64,000 nt of DNA from Notamacropus eugenii (lineage: Eukaryota > Chordata > Mammalia > Diprotodontia > Macropodidae): positions 32,878,817 through 32,942,816 of the forward strand of contig NC_092875.1 of NCBI RefSeq assembly GCF_028372415.1. The letters are read 5' to 3'. A program made the position numbers and the translations under genes. Below, one piece after another: positions 55,101 to 62,769 of this stretch. The notes under the pieces are model-generated. The model had not been told where the DNA came from and did no database searches. It was given only the letters and a program-made list of their open reading frames with translations. Numbering within the stretch: the first letter of the stretch is position 1; each line of letters begins with the position of its first letter.

Positions 55101-58100
55101 GGACGAAGAGGCTGACAATGCTGTTCTCCAAGGTGTTGAAGTACTGCAGAGGAGGGAAGAGGAGCCTGATGGAGAGGTCTGCGAGCCAGAACAACATGAC
55201 TGGGAGTCCCTTCCTCTGTACCCACCCCAGGGAAGGCTGAAGGGAGCTCAGGGGGGCCCTCATGGGCATTTATTCCAGGCCCTCCCAGCCATACTGAGGC
55301 CACTGGCATCCCTGGGGACAGAGGCTGGCATCCCCTCCATGATTCTCCACCCCGTTCTATGCTCTGGGGCTCCAAGGTAATACGGGGCATCTCTCTGGGC
55401 CTGGAACTTAAAAAAAAAGCCTAATTTAAAGACGTTGTAATGATTTGTATTTGCTCTCTGTATCTATCCTGCACACACTTACATACATACTTGTTTCTAA
55501 TAGAATGTAACGTCCTTGAGGGCAGGCCACTCATCTTTGCATGCCCCACAGAGTTTCAGGCATACAGTTCAGAGCTTTATAAATGCCTGTGGTCTGAGTG
55601 ATTAAGCACCAGAGACATCTGGTTCCTCTCCCACAAGCTGACAAGTGACCATGACCACCTGGTTGCCTTGGCTGAGAGTGGAGATTTTGAAAAAGATGGA
55701 TTTAAATCTGCTGATTACTTACCGGGTCTGAGGGATTTGGGGAGAACAAATAAAATCCTAGGAGATGGAAGAAACAACACACAAAGTAGGCTCAGATGGT
55801 CTGGCAGCCAGAAGGAGCCCAAAGAAACCCACTCCTTGGGAGCCAAGGGCTGGCCCAACTCACGTCCTGGCCATCTCTCTGGTCTCTTTCTTCCACCTCC
55901 CCATGACCCAGAAGCCCTGGCTCTGACAGCATTGGGACAGGAAAGGACATGACTCTCTTGGCCCCTCAACATTTCTCCTTGAGGAAGCCTGAGCCAACAA
56001 TAGTACAGAGGGAAGATGGAAGACGAGTGGACAAGAGGGACCAGGAGCTTTCCATGCCAAGTGACCACGACCTGGTCCAGGAGCCAAGACCCTCAGGCTT
56101 ACTGGTCACTCCCACCTTCCTGGGTCCCTGTTTTCCCAGATGTATAATGGGAGCATTGCCTATGCTAAGCCTGAGTCCAGAGCCCTGTTCACTCCCAGCT
56201 CCTCAGAAGCAGGTACAAGATAAGCCCTGAATTCTGCACCAAGACCACGACTTATCATGAGGGTGGATCAATGGGCCCTCGGAGGTCATCAGGCGAGAGA
56301 GGGAACTCACCCAAGATGGCAAAGATCACCATGAAGAACAGCAGCAGCAGCAGGATGTCAATGAAGGGAGGCAGGGACTGGAAGATCTGCCGCAGGTTGC
56401 TGGGAGGAAAGAGAGGGTGCAGGTGGGTCCCATGCGAGTGCAGGCAGAGGGAGCTGGGTGCAAGCGACAAGGGGCAGCTCTGGCATCACAAGTCCTGAAC
56501 TCCAAGCCTAGACCACCAACTACTCAGCTTCTCTGGGCCTCGCGTTTCTCATCTTTAAAATGGGCGTATTAGCAACTCTACTGCCAACCCCATAAATGTT
56601 CTGTAAACCATGAACCACCCTAGGGTGCAAGTTTTTATTCTATTTCCCCCATGAGACTCTCTTGACCTGGACTGGGAAAGTGGAGCTGAAGTTTTAGAGA
56701 ACCCTGCAGACTGTGTCCCCCTGCCACAGAGGATGGTACAGAGGATCACTGGGGATAAAGGGACGGTATGGAGGATCAGTGGGGGATATGGGGATGGTAT
56801 GGAGGATCACTGGGGGATAAGGGGATGGTACAGAGGATCACTGGGGGATAAGGGCAGCCTTCTTGGGGTGGGGAGGGAACACAGATGGAGAGGTGAGTTA
56901 CAGAAGACCAGCCTCCAGTTATCCTTGGTGGGAGATGATAGGAGCAGGAGGGATCTCGTGGCCCATCTACCTTTAGAACCTTCATTTTGTGGCTTGCAGA
57001 ACAGGGCACAAAGCAGATTTTACTAGGTCCCCTGTTACTAGTTAGTCCCCGTCCCCTAGGTCTATTGTTTCCAATATGACCCATATCCAGAGAAGATCTC
57101 TGCAGCCAAGAGAACAGAGAGGATTAGGACCACACTCAAGGCCAAGTAGATGACTCTCTGATTTTACCAAGGGGTCATCGGCAAGATGCGTGTGTGAATC
57201 TGAGCCTTGGTAACCTTGCTAGCCCACCTAAATCCCATGACACGTGCTCTGGCAGCAGATTCCTTTCAGGGGAGATGGAGGCCTTGGACCTCTCCACGAA
57301 AGGCAAACATTCCTGCTTTTTGCACTTCAAGGGTCCAGGAGCCTGGGGTTGAACTGGAGCACACCTGACGCCCCACTCCCTCCATATCCTTTGCTCCTCC
57401 TCACCGACGGACAGCACCACAGTATCGGCAGTCCACCAAGAAGATGCAGCGCAGGGCCCGTGTCACCCGCACATGTGACGTCTGACGAACCAGCACCACG
57501 ATGGCTTCGACAAACTGAACCAGCAGCACAACCGTCTGTGGGGGAGGGAGGCCCCAAGGCCTTCTTAACAAACCCTGCTGACTTTGGCCCCCACTCCACA
57601 GTCATGGGCCCTGTCCCTGGCACAGCTACTCCTGAGGCAGAGACCCAGAGCTGCCCAAAGAACAAGGGAACAAGGAGGTAGGTGGGGGCAGGAGGTAGTA
57701 CAGGGCAAATCTTATCCCCTCACTGAGTCTCACCATTTAAACAGCCAAGGGCATGGACAGGAGTTGTGAGGGGGCTCTTGGAATGGACCTCTCGGAGGGC
57801 TGTCCACATCCCAGCCATCCTTGGAGGTCCTCTTGTCCCTCCATGAAACCTTCCCTTACTGCTCCAGCCCAAACTGATGAAGGCACACCCACTCCTCCTC
57901 CGGGGCTTTATAGCTCACAAAAAGCTTTGCCTGACTTTTAGTAACCCATGTTACAAATGTGGCCCAGACAGGCTGAGAGTCGTGGCCCAGACAGGCTGAG
58001 AGTCTTGCCCAAGGTCACAGGTAGGAAGGGGCATGTCCGGGCTTCAAGTCTAGATCTTATGACCAAGTCTAGTGTTCTTTCCCTGGCCCACCCGGCTGCC

Positions 58101-60627
58101 CATCTGAATTCCTCCAGCACCACTTGTCTTTATCATTGCTTCTGGCACGCACTATTTCATATGACCTGTATCACCCCAACAAGACTGCAAATATCTCAAA
58201 AACAGGGAAGTGATCTTGGTTTTCTCTGGGCTCAGGCTGTCATGAACCTAGAGAGGGTATGAAGAAGGGCACATGGGCAGCAGCCACCAAGACCTCATCA
58301 TGTTCCACCAAGCCCTTTCCTTCACTGTTTCTGCTAAGAGCATGCCCATGGGACAGCTAGGTGGAGTAGTAGATATACAGAGCACTGGCTTTGGATCAGG
58401 AAGACCTGAGTTCAACTCTGGTCTCAGACATTTTCTAGCCATATGACCCTGGGCAGGTTACTTCACTTCAACTGTCCCCCCTAAAGTAAATAAGTAAAAG
58501 TACCCCCATTTTCCAAGTCCCCCAGGCTCAAAATCCCAGAGTCATCAGATTTCCCCCATCACCCCTCAGTCCAATGAACTGCCAAGTTCTATCAGTCTTT
58601 CCCTTCACACCTTTCTCTCTCCCAGCCCTCTCTTCCTTTCTATTCCTATTAACTGTCATCTGAGATCAGACCTCACCACCCCTCACCTGGGCTACTGAGT
58701 CTTGTGACCTTTCCCCCCACCCTCCAGTGCATTCTGTGTGTGGCCTTGTAGAAAAGCCCTGGATTTGGAAATGGGAGACCTGGACTTCAGTCCCAGCCCT
58801 GCCCTTTATTTTCTGGGTCACTTTGGGCAAGTCACTTGCCCTCAGTGGGCTTCCATTGACTCATCCATAAAATTGGGGTGATGGTGCTGGGGAAGGTCTC
58901 TTCCACCTCCAGTGTTCTACAATTTAACATATAGTCCATAGTGCCCTGTGGACAACTAAAGGCAAAGGGATGCTCAATCAAAGGTCAAGGGTGATGTGGT
59001 GCTGACCAGAACGAGAAAGCCAGAAGCGTTACCTTGACCATGGTGCGTTTATGCCGGATGAAGGTGTGGAAGCCCAACCATCGCATCTTCATGCACAGCT
59101 CAAAGACCACCACCATCAGGGCAAATAGCTCCAGGGTCGCATGTACCTGTAATGTCCCCAAAGGGTGCAGTGAAAGGCTCCATCAACCTCCCTCCCACAG
59201 CCAAGATGAGGATCTAGGCAGATGTGGCCAAGTGCCCAGAGTAAGAACAACCCCAGGCTGGGGTCCGGGGGTAAGGAAGGAACTGGGCTCCATCAACCTC
59301 CCTCCTGTAGCCAAGTCAAGGATCTGGGAAGATGTGGCCAAGTGCCTGGAGTCACAGCAACCCCAGGCTGGGGTCCGGGGTGTGTTAGGAACCCTGGTAT
59401 TGGAGTCAGAAGGCCCAGGTTCATATCTTGCCTTTGTTGCCTCCTACTGGTGTGAATTTTGGCAATGCTTCTCCCTTTTATAGGCTTCGGTCTCTTCATT
59501 TTTAAATAGAGGGAGGTTGATTAGACAATCCCTAGTCTTTCTCCTCCAGCTCCAAGTCCTATGGTTTTAAAACCTGGCTTCAGATCCCCCCCGGGACAGT
59601 CTAGGTAATGAGAGTCTTCTCATCCCAGCTAAACACAAACAGTATTTTTGTGAAAGACACCACGATTCTGAGACACTGACTAAGCTAAGGATGCGTTGGT
59701 TAAACAACTTATCTTTAAAAGGGTTTTTAAGAATGGTTGAGGGAAATGAGAATTGCCTATCAACCTAAAAGAACACTGGTACACTGCCCATGAGTGTTTG
59801 AGATTCCAAGAGATTTTGCACCTGCATCTACGGGACACCACAGGGCAGGGTAACATGGAGAGCATCTGGGGTAATCTTTTTAGCCTGAAAGTGAATGCAG
59901 TATCTCCCTAATGTGCCCATGTGTCCCTTGGGAAATGATATAGTAGCAGAAGGACCATGCTGCTGTGGGCATTCAGCCACCTTTTTTCTTTCCCTTACTT
60001 GGGAGGAGGGAGTTAGTTCCTAGCCCTAAAACAGACAGGCTTTCCAACTGGAGGAGGTCCAGGCTGGCTTGGGTTTTCTAAATGAGGCTAAATGAGCATC
60101 AGGTATGAACAGGGACATATGGGGCTGATGGAACAATGGCTGGACATGTCCAGGGACATTTATTTGGGTCCTGATCACCCTTAAGCTATGGCCTCTCTAA
60201 ATCTAGACCTCTTCTTAGCAATAAATCCCCTGGATATCTACCCAAAAGGGGTGATGGGTATTATTCCTCACACATGAGATGGTCAAGGGGTTCTGATGGT
60301 TTAAAATAACCTTCCTCTCATTGGCCATTCATTCTCCTGCTCTTTTATACAGTTCTGTGCCATGGAAGGCAAAAGGAATCCCTTCCCTACCCCCTGGTGC
60401 TCCTTTGGCCCAATCCTGGAATCTCTTCTGGGATGACCTAAGTCACTCACGTAAATGCCAAGCCGGAGAACAGGGACAGCAGGAGCCTCGCAGAGAGAGA
60501 GCAAAAGCAGGAGCAAAGCTGTGGTCAGCTCCATCAGGTAGAACAGGTGGTTGTGGACAAAGAGGTAGGCAGCCAGGCCCTGGGCATTCTTGGGGTGAGT
60601 GAAGAATTTGTCATTATTCTCGCCTTC
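40072..60627 (-). CDS. TPCN1: TPCN1 two-pore channel 1, 25 exons in window (5' end missing)
   Basis: Voltage- and PI(3,5)P2-regulated cation channel of endosomes and lysosomes, also linked to NAADP-evoked Ca2+ release; two six-TM domains per subunit, working as a dimer. Twenty-five exons join in frame to 739 codons plus TAG, matching human TPC1 from about residue 80 to the end. Seen in order (fragment numbering): IS1 (about 30-44), IS4 with [13 protein letters not shown], pore-I filter TAN (200-202), EKRKFK after IS6, IIS4 with [14 protein letters not shown], three luminal sequons (N520, N532, N537), pore-II filter VNN (567-569), IIS6 (about 598-613) and an acidic/basic C-terminus. All donors are U2-type. 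About 80 N-terminal residues and the promoter lie right of the window. Confidence 0.97.
40470..40650 (-). repeat. antisense MIR in TPCN1 last intron
   Basis: 'ggaggaaactgaggcttata' and 'ggatttgaacttgggtcttc' core. Confidence 0.7.
40769..40849 (-). CDS. TPCN1: TPCN1 exon, C-terminal cytosolic
   Basis: Residues 673-699 (27 codons, phase 0 at both ends). It contains [21 protein letters not shown], nearly identical to the human tail as recalled. The acceptor is ccttcttcaag and the donor ATAAAG|gtagga. Confidence 0.95.
41114..41253 (-). CDS. TPCN1: TPCN1 exon, C-terminal helix region
   Basis: V626 (split) to residue 672. It encodes an acidic [17 protein letters not shown] helix and [12 protein letters not shown]. 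The acceptor tttggcag|TGCACAG was chosen over the nearer cacag because only it keeps the frame with the previous exon. The donor is TACGGG|gtaagt. Confidence 0.93.
41425..41509 (-). CDS. TPCN1: TPCN1 exon, IIS6 helix
   Basis: Residues 598-625 plus one base of V626. It encodes pore-lining IIS6 ([16 protein letters not shown]) and the exit segment [12 protein letters not shown]. The donor is TCTGAAG|gtcagt. Confidence 0.95.
41668..41736 (-). CDS. TPCN1: TPCN1 exon, pore-II to IIS6
   Basis: Residues 575-597, [23 protein letters not shown], between the second filter and IIS6. Phase 0 at both ends. The acceptor is gtcttcag|GAAGG and the donor ACCATG|gtaggt. Confidence 0.95.
42169..42215 (-). CDS. 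TPCN1: TPCN1 exon, pore-II selectivity filter
   Basis: V559 (split) to residue 574, [15 protein letters not shown]. This holds the domain II filter VNN. 47-base exon; acceptor cccatggcag and donor ATCATG|gtaagt. Confidence 0.95.
42216..44382. other. TPCN1 introns around 43028-43143, nothing recognised
   Basis: Apart from the exon, this stretch shows unique GC-moderate sequence. ORFs here have no family resemblance. No LINE or clear SINE was seen. Confidence 0.5.
43028..43143 (-). CDS. TPCN1: TPCN1 exon, IIS5-pore luminal loop
   Basis: N520 (split) to residue 558, with one base of V559. It carries sequons N532 (NRT) and N537 (NKT). N520 (NTS) spans the upstream junction. All three luminal glycosylation sites known in human TPC1 have counterparts. 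It then encodes [16 protein letters not shown]. The acceptor is ccctgtctag and the donor AGTTTTG|gtgagc. Confidence 0.95.
44383..44472 (-). CDS. TPCN1: TPCN1 exon, IIS5
   Basis: S490 (split) to residue 519, with two bases of N520. It encodes IIS5 ([20 protein letters not shown]) and CGILYPNCC. The acceptor is tcccttag and the donor TGCTGCAA|gtgagt. Confidence 0.95.
44928..44999 (-). CDS. TPCN1: TPCN1 exon, end of IIS4 and S4-S5 linker
   Basis: R466 (split) to residue 489, with two bases of S490. [23 protein letters not shown]: basic S4 end and linker to IIS5. The acceptor is gtcttttag and the donor GCCAG|gtacgc. Confidence 0.95.
45245..45590 (+). repeat. hAT-like repeat split by a SINE
   Basis: Left part gttaacttgggggtccatcg ... 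tttgattactgcttttcaat, right part 'aactgcatttcaatctaatt' ... 'aacaggggtccccaggttgc'. Inserted at ~45343-45440 is a marsupial SINE ('agctgggtggtacagtggat', 'cttactagctgtgt'). Confidence 0.65.
45997..46195. mobile_element. foldback (long inverted repeat) element
   Basis: Two arms of ~90 bases are reverse complements with few mismatches: left tggggaacctgtggtctcga ... 'ttacagaacaaatccttt', right 'gggatttgttctgtgaagtc' ... ggccgtaggttcccca. The spacer is ~10 bases. Ends CAAGGATGGGG/CCCCACTCCTG fit a hAT-like MITE. It lies in a TPCN1 intron. Confidence 0.8.
46930..47037 (-). CDS. TPCN1: TPCN1 exon, IIS3-IIS4
   Basis: L430 (split) to residue 465, with two bases of R466. It encodes IIS3 ([18 protein letters not shown]), NMEPFYF and the voltage-sensor start VVLRPLQLL. 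The acceptor is cttccag and the donor CTGAG|gtgaag, a slightly weak donor. Confidence 0.95.
47903..47975 (-). CDS. TPCN1: TPCN1 exon, IIS2 end
   Basis: I406 (split) to residue 429, with two bases of L430. [20 protein letters not shown] then GWN, the IIS2-S3 connection. The acceptor is tctctacag and the donor AACCT|gtaagt. Confidence 0.95.
48565..48618 (-). CDS. TPCN1: TPCN1 exon, IIS1-S2
   Basis: G388 (split) to residue 405, with one base of I406. [17 protein letters not shown]. The acceptor is gctttgcag and the donor CTCACTA|gtgagt. Confidence 0.95.
48700..48756 (-). CDS. TPCN1: TPCN1 exon, IIS1
   Basis: Y369 (split) to residue 387, with one base of G388. [18 protein letters not shown], the first TM helix of domain II. 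The acceptor is cctttgcag and the donor CTAAAAG|gtcagt. Confidence 0.95.
49270..49314 (-). CDS. TPCN1: TPCN1 micro-size exon before IIS1
   Basis: G354 (split) to residue 368, with one base of Y369. [14 protein letters not shown]; 45 bases. The acceptor is ttccgttag and the donor TTTATGT|gtaagt. Confidence 0.94.
50373..50436 (-). CDS. TPCN1: TPCN1 exon, I-II linker
   Basis: Residues 333-353 plus one base of G354. [20 protein letters not shown] then K, the end of the linker between the two channel domains. The acceptor is tggtcacag and the donor TTCAAAG|gtaagc. Confidence 0.95.
50515..50590 (+). repeat. CT-rich simple repeat
   Basis: (ctccttcctt/ccctccctc)n in a TPCN1 intron, ~65 bases upstream (transcript sense downstream of 50786 exon). 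Confidence 0.85.
50786..50834 (-). CDS. TPCN1: TPCN1 exon, I-II linker EF-hand-like helix
   Basis: S316 (split) to residue 332, [16 protein letters not shown]. 49 bases; acceptor tccctacag and donor TGGAAG|gtgagt. Confidence 0.94.
51010..51200 (-). repeat. antisense MIR
   Basis: 'agagaagggccttgaccaaa' gtcacaggg and 'gggattcgaagccaggtctg'. Confidence 0.6.
51970..52094 (-). CDS. TPCN1: TPCN1 exon, I-II linker EF-hand-like region
   Basis: Residues 275-315 plus two bases of S316. It includes [18 protein letters not shown] and [18 protein letters not shown]. The acceptor is cctctccag and the donor CTCAG|gtagga. Confidence 0.95.
52425..52545 (+). repeat. TG-rich simple repeat
   Basis: gtgtgtgggggtttgtgtgt and variants. 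On the TPCN1 strand this is a CA-rich tract 20-140 bases downstream of the donor of the 52565-52681 exon. CA-rich tracts can act as hnRNP L sites (known), a role here is unproven. Confidence 0.8.
52565..52681 (-). CDS. TPCN1: TPCN1 exon, IS6 end and gate-proximal helix
   Basis: Residues 236-274. [20 protein letters not shown] continues IS6 into the cytosolic helix; the basic EKRKFK segment lies by the lipid-binding area described for TPC1 structures. Both ends are phase 0. The acceptor is cccttgcag and the donor CAGCGG|gtatgg. Confidence 0.96.
52685..54250. other. TPCN1 intron, little recognised
   Basis: Short TG/CA-rich stretch at 53720-53790 (tgcacacgcacatatctgtg), an L2/L3-like piece at ~53480-53890 ('ccttgagggcgggggctatt'), a MIR-like piece at 53985-54090. 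No extra exon. Confidence 0.5.
54254..54353 (-). CDS. TPCN1: TPCN1 exon, pore-I end and IS6
   Basis: N202 (split) to residue 235. [14 protein letters not shown] follows the TAN filter, then IS6 ([16 protein letters not shown]). The acceptor is tggagtacag and the donor AACTTG|gtacgt. Confidence 0.96.
55085..55143 (-). CDS. TPCN1: TPCN1 exon, pore-I helix
   Basis: Residues 183-201 plus two bases of N202. [19 protein letters not shown]: pore helix and first filter residues. The acceptor is cctctgcag and the donor GCTAA|gtaagc. Confidence 0.96.
55723..55757 (-). CDS. TPCN1: TPCN1 microexon, IS5-pore loop
   Basis: G171 (split) to residue 182, [11 protein letters not shown]. The exon is only 35 bases. 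The acceptor is catctcctag and the donor GACCCG|gtaagt. Confidence 0.93.
56311..56399 (-). CDS. TPCN1: TPCN1 exon, IS4-S5 linker and IS5
   Basis: R141 (split) to residue 170, with one base of G171. [12 protein letters not shown] then IS5 [16 protein letters not shown]. The exon carries a CTG run encoding leucines. The acceptor is tttcctcccag and the donor ATCTTGG|gtgagt. Confidence 0.96.
56731..56853 (+). repeat. ~31-base minisatellite, four units
   Basis: Units of 'ggatggtacagaggatcact' gggggataagg with small changes (tatgg for taagg in the second). Confidence 0.9.
57405..57535 (-). CDS. TPCN1: TPCN1 exon, IS3-IS4
   Basis: Residues 98-140 plus two bases of R141. IS3 ([15 protein letters not shown]), the Arg-bearing IS4 ([18 protein letters not shown]) and DCRYCGAVR with the basic cluster of the S4-S5 linker. 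The acceptor is gtcccccacag-like at 57536 and the donor CGTCG|gtgagg. Confidence 0.96.
57950..58012 (+). repeat. 25-base tandem duplication
   Basis: gtggcccagacaggctgaga gtc occurs twice in a row. Confidence 0.85.
58351..58920 (+). repeat. marsupial SINE and MIR-type SINE
   Basis: 58351-58495: 'gggacagctaggtggagtag' head and atatgaccctgggcaggtta. 58745-58920: gggcaagtcacttgccctca-type MIR core. Confidence 0.75.
59033..59146 (-). CDS. TPCN1: TPCN1 exon, IS2
   Basis: Residues 60-97 (38 codons, phase 0 at both ends). [20 protein letters not shown] then [18 protein letters not shown]. The acceptor is gacattacag and the donor GTCAAG|gtaacg. Confidence 0.96.
59176..59387 (+). repeat. 110-base tandem duplication
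   Basis: Two units starting 'ggctccatcaacctccctcc' at 59176 and 59286; both contain 'gatgtggccaagtgcc' and 'aaccccaggctggggtccgg'. Confidence 0.92.
59390..60450. other. TPCN1 intron, mostly unique
   Basis: A MIR-like fragment at 59395-59560 ('gtattggagtcagaaggccc'); the rest shows no repeat or exon I can name. Confidence 0.5.
60451..60627 (-). CDS. TPCN1: TPCN1 exon, N-terminal helix and IS1
   Basis: Residues 1-59 of the visible part. [20 protein letters not shown], then IS1 ([18 protein letters not shown]) and [14 protein letters not shown]. The acceptor is ctcttgtttcag and the donor ATTTAC|gtgagt. It is the most 5' TPCN1 exon recognised here; I found no match to the preceding N-terminal segment up to 64000. 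Confidence 0.96.
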
Positions 60628-61264
60628 CTGAAACAAGAGCAGAGGGGAAAGAGCTTTAGCACTGGGGGTCCAGGAACAGGAAAAGAGGAGATTTGGTTCA
60701 GGGGTGGAGAATGAGGTGACCGCACCTTCACGAGACCTGTCTAAGCCTATGGCCCTCAAGAGGCTCTCACGGAGAGCATCATTAAGAAACGGCCATAGAT
60801 CCCAAGCTCACAGAAGAGTGATGGAGAGGGAGGAAAGCCTGGTCACCCTTCTGAAGTCAAAAGACGCTCTTCTCAGCTCTCTCTTTGCCCCTGAGCCCCT
60901 TTCTCTATTCCTGCTGAAGAGTCTGTGTTTACCTCAATCCCCCACATGCGCTGTCCAGGCTGCTGAGTCTTGTGGTTTCCACCTTCAGAACACATCACTC
61001 ATAGGCCCTCTTCTCTCCATGGTGCAGGCCCTCTTGCCCTCCCATCTGTCCCCAGTGTCTCCAGTTCCCACAAATCCTCCACGAGTGGCTGATGTGACCT
61101 CCCCAAAGTGCAGGGCTGACCACGTGGGCCCACAGAACTCATCCCCTCCAAGATCAACTGGGAAATCCTCTGTAGGACGTTTAAAGCTTTTTGCAGGCTA
61201 CCTTCCCCCTTATGCTTTACTCTCCTTTCATACTGTGTGATCCAGTGACCCAGGCCCTTCATGC

Positions 61265-61890
61265 TGTTCCTTAAACATGAGGCTTCATGTCCTGGCTACC
61301 TCCCACGCCTAGAATTTGTTGTGGTGGTTCAGTTATGTCAGTCACATCCAACTCTCTGTGACCCCATTTGGTGTTGTCTTGGCAAAGATACTGCACAGGT
61401 TTGCCATTTCCTTCACCAGCTCATTTGACAGATGAGGAAACTGAGGCAAACAGGGTGAAGTGACTTGCCCAGGGTCACACAGCTAGGAAGTATCTGAGGC
61501 CACATTCAGGATGTCTTCCTGACTCCAGGCCGGGCACTCTGTGCATTATGGCACCCCCCAGTGGCCAGGCCTGGTGCTCTGTGCACTATGGCACCCCCAG
61601 TGGCCAGGCCTGGCACTCTGTGCACAATAGCTCCCTCTCTCAATTCTACTTCTTTGTTTCTTTGGGTTCCTTAAGATTCAGCTTAAATTTCCTCTTGTAT
61701 AAGGGCCCTTTCACAGCCTCTCCATCCCCGCCTCTCCTCTGAGATGACCTCCCATTGACTCTGTGTCTTGTGTGCACACAATCATTAGCATGCTGACCCC
61801 TCACGGTGGCCTGGGAGCTGTCTTTTGCCTTTCTTTGTGTACCTAGCACAGGGCCTGGCACACTGCAAATGCCTTATAAGTGCTTGTTTT
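61265..61890. repeat. L3 fragment with MAR1 SINE and tandem units inserted
   Basis: L3-like ends at 61265-61315 and 61630-61890 ('gcacagggcctggcacactg') flank a MAR1 on - at 61318-61545 (ccagctcatttgacagatga). The SINE head region is followed by 2.5 copies of a 43-base unit (61529-61635). Confidence 0.7.
61529..61635 (+). repeat. 43-base tandem unit, 2.5 copies
   Basis: 'tctgtgcattatggcacccc' cagtggccaggcctggtgc and two following copies. Confidence 0.9.
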
Positions 61891-62544
61891 TGTGGATGAT
61901 GATGATGGTTCGATTCCACAATGATGCATCAGGCTCAAGTTTCCACTCTGGAGCCCCTCAGTGCCTAGTTGGCACTCAAGGTCGATCCTAATTCTGCTCC
62001 TTCCTTCAGGCGCCATCTCCCATCAAGCTGCTGCTGAAGTATCGCCTCCTACAAGCCTTTCCCGCTAGTGACCCACCTCTTCATATTAAACTAGTAAGGC
62101 TTTAAGATGCCCTTCCTGCTTCTCCCATCAAATGTCTTCATGCTGCAGGAGGCCTGGGAAGGGCCAGTGGATGGTGACCTTTGGAAGCTCACCCTCTTCT
62201 CCTTCTCAATTTCCATTCATAGGCCTGGCATCTTCTCCAGCTTCTTCAGAACAGGGATTGTTTCTTCTGTGTATTTGGAGGCCTAGTGCTTAGCAGGCCA
62301 GAAGCATTTAATAAATGCTTGTTCAACTGAACGGAATCTCCAAACCTCCCAAGTCTACTCTCATTTCCTTCACCTTGGTTGCTCGTAAATATAACTCTCA
62401 TATATTATCAGCCCCAGGAATAATCCCTGTGGGCCACAACCTGCTGAGGGCCCCCAAACAAATACTGAACCAGTGGAAAGAGCCAATTTCAGCCCTTCGG
62501 GTTGGGGTTCCCATAGTTTGGGGCATAACAAGGAAAGAGGAAAG

Positions 62545-62765
62545 AAGGAAGCACGTGTTTATTAAGTACCTAGTATGTGCCAGGCACTGTGCCAAGAAGC
62601 ACTTTACATATATTATCCCATTTGATCCTCTCAACAACCCTAAGAGGTAGGTGTTATTATCCCCATTTTACAGAGAAGGCCAGAGGGAGACAGAGGCTAA
62701 GTGACTAGCCCAGCGTTACATAGCTTGTAAATGTCTGAGGCTGGATTTCCACTCAGGTCTTCCTG
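62545..62765 (-). repeat. antisense MIR
   Basis: 'cctagtatgtgccaggcact' ... 'attatccccattttacagag' ... ctgaggctggatttccactc: a long MIR copy. Confidence 0.8.
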
Positions 62766-62769
62766 CCTC

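Noticed and set aside
56731..56853. Regularly spaced repeats as a CRISPR-like array
   Set aside because: Direct head-to-tail units without unique spacers, in a vertebrate intron: a minisatellite.
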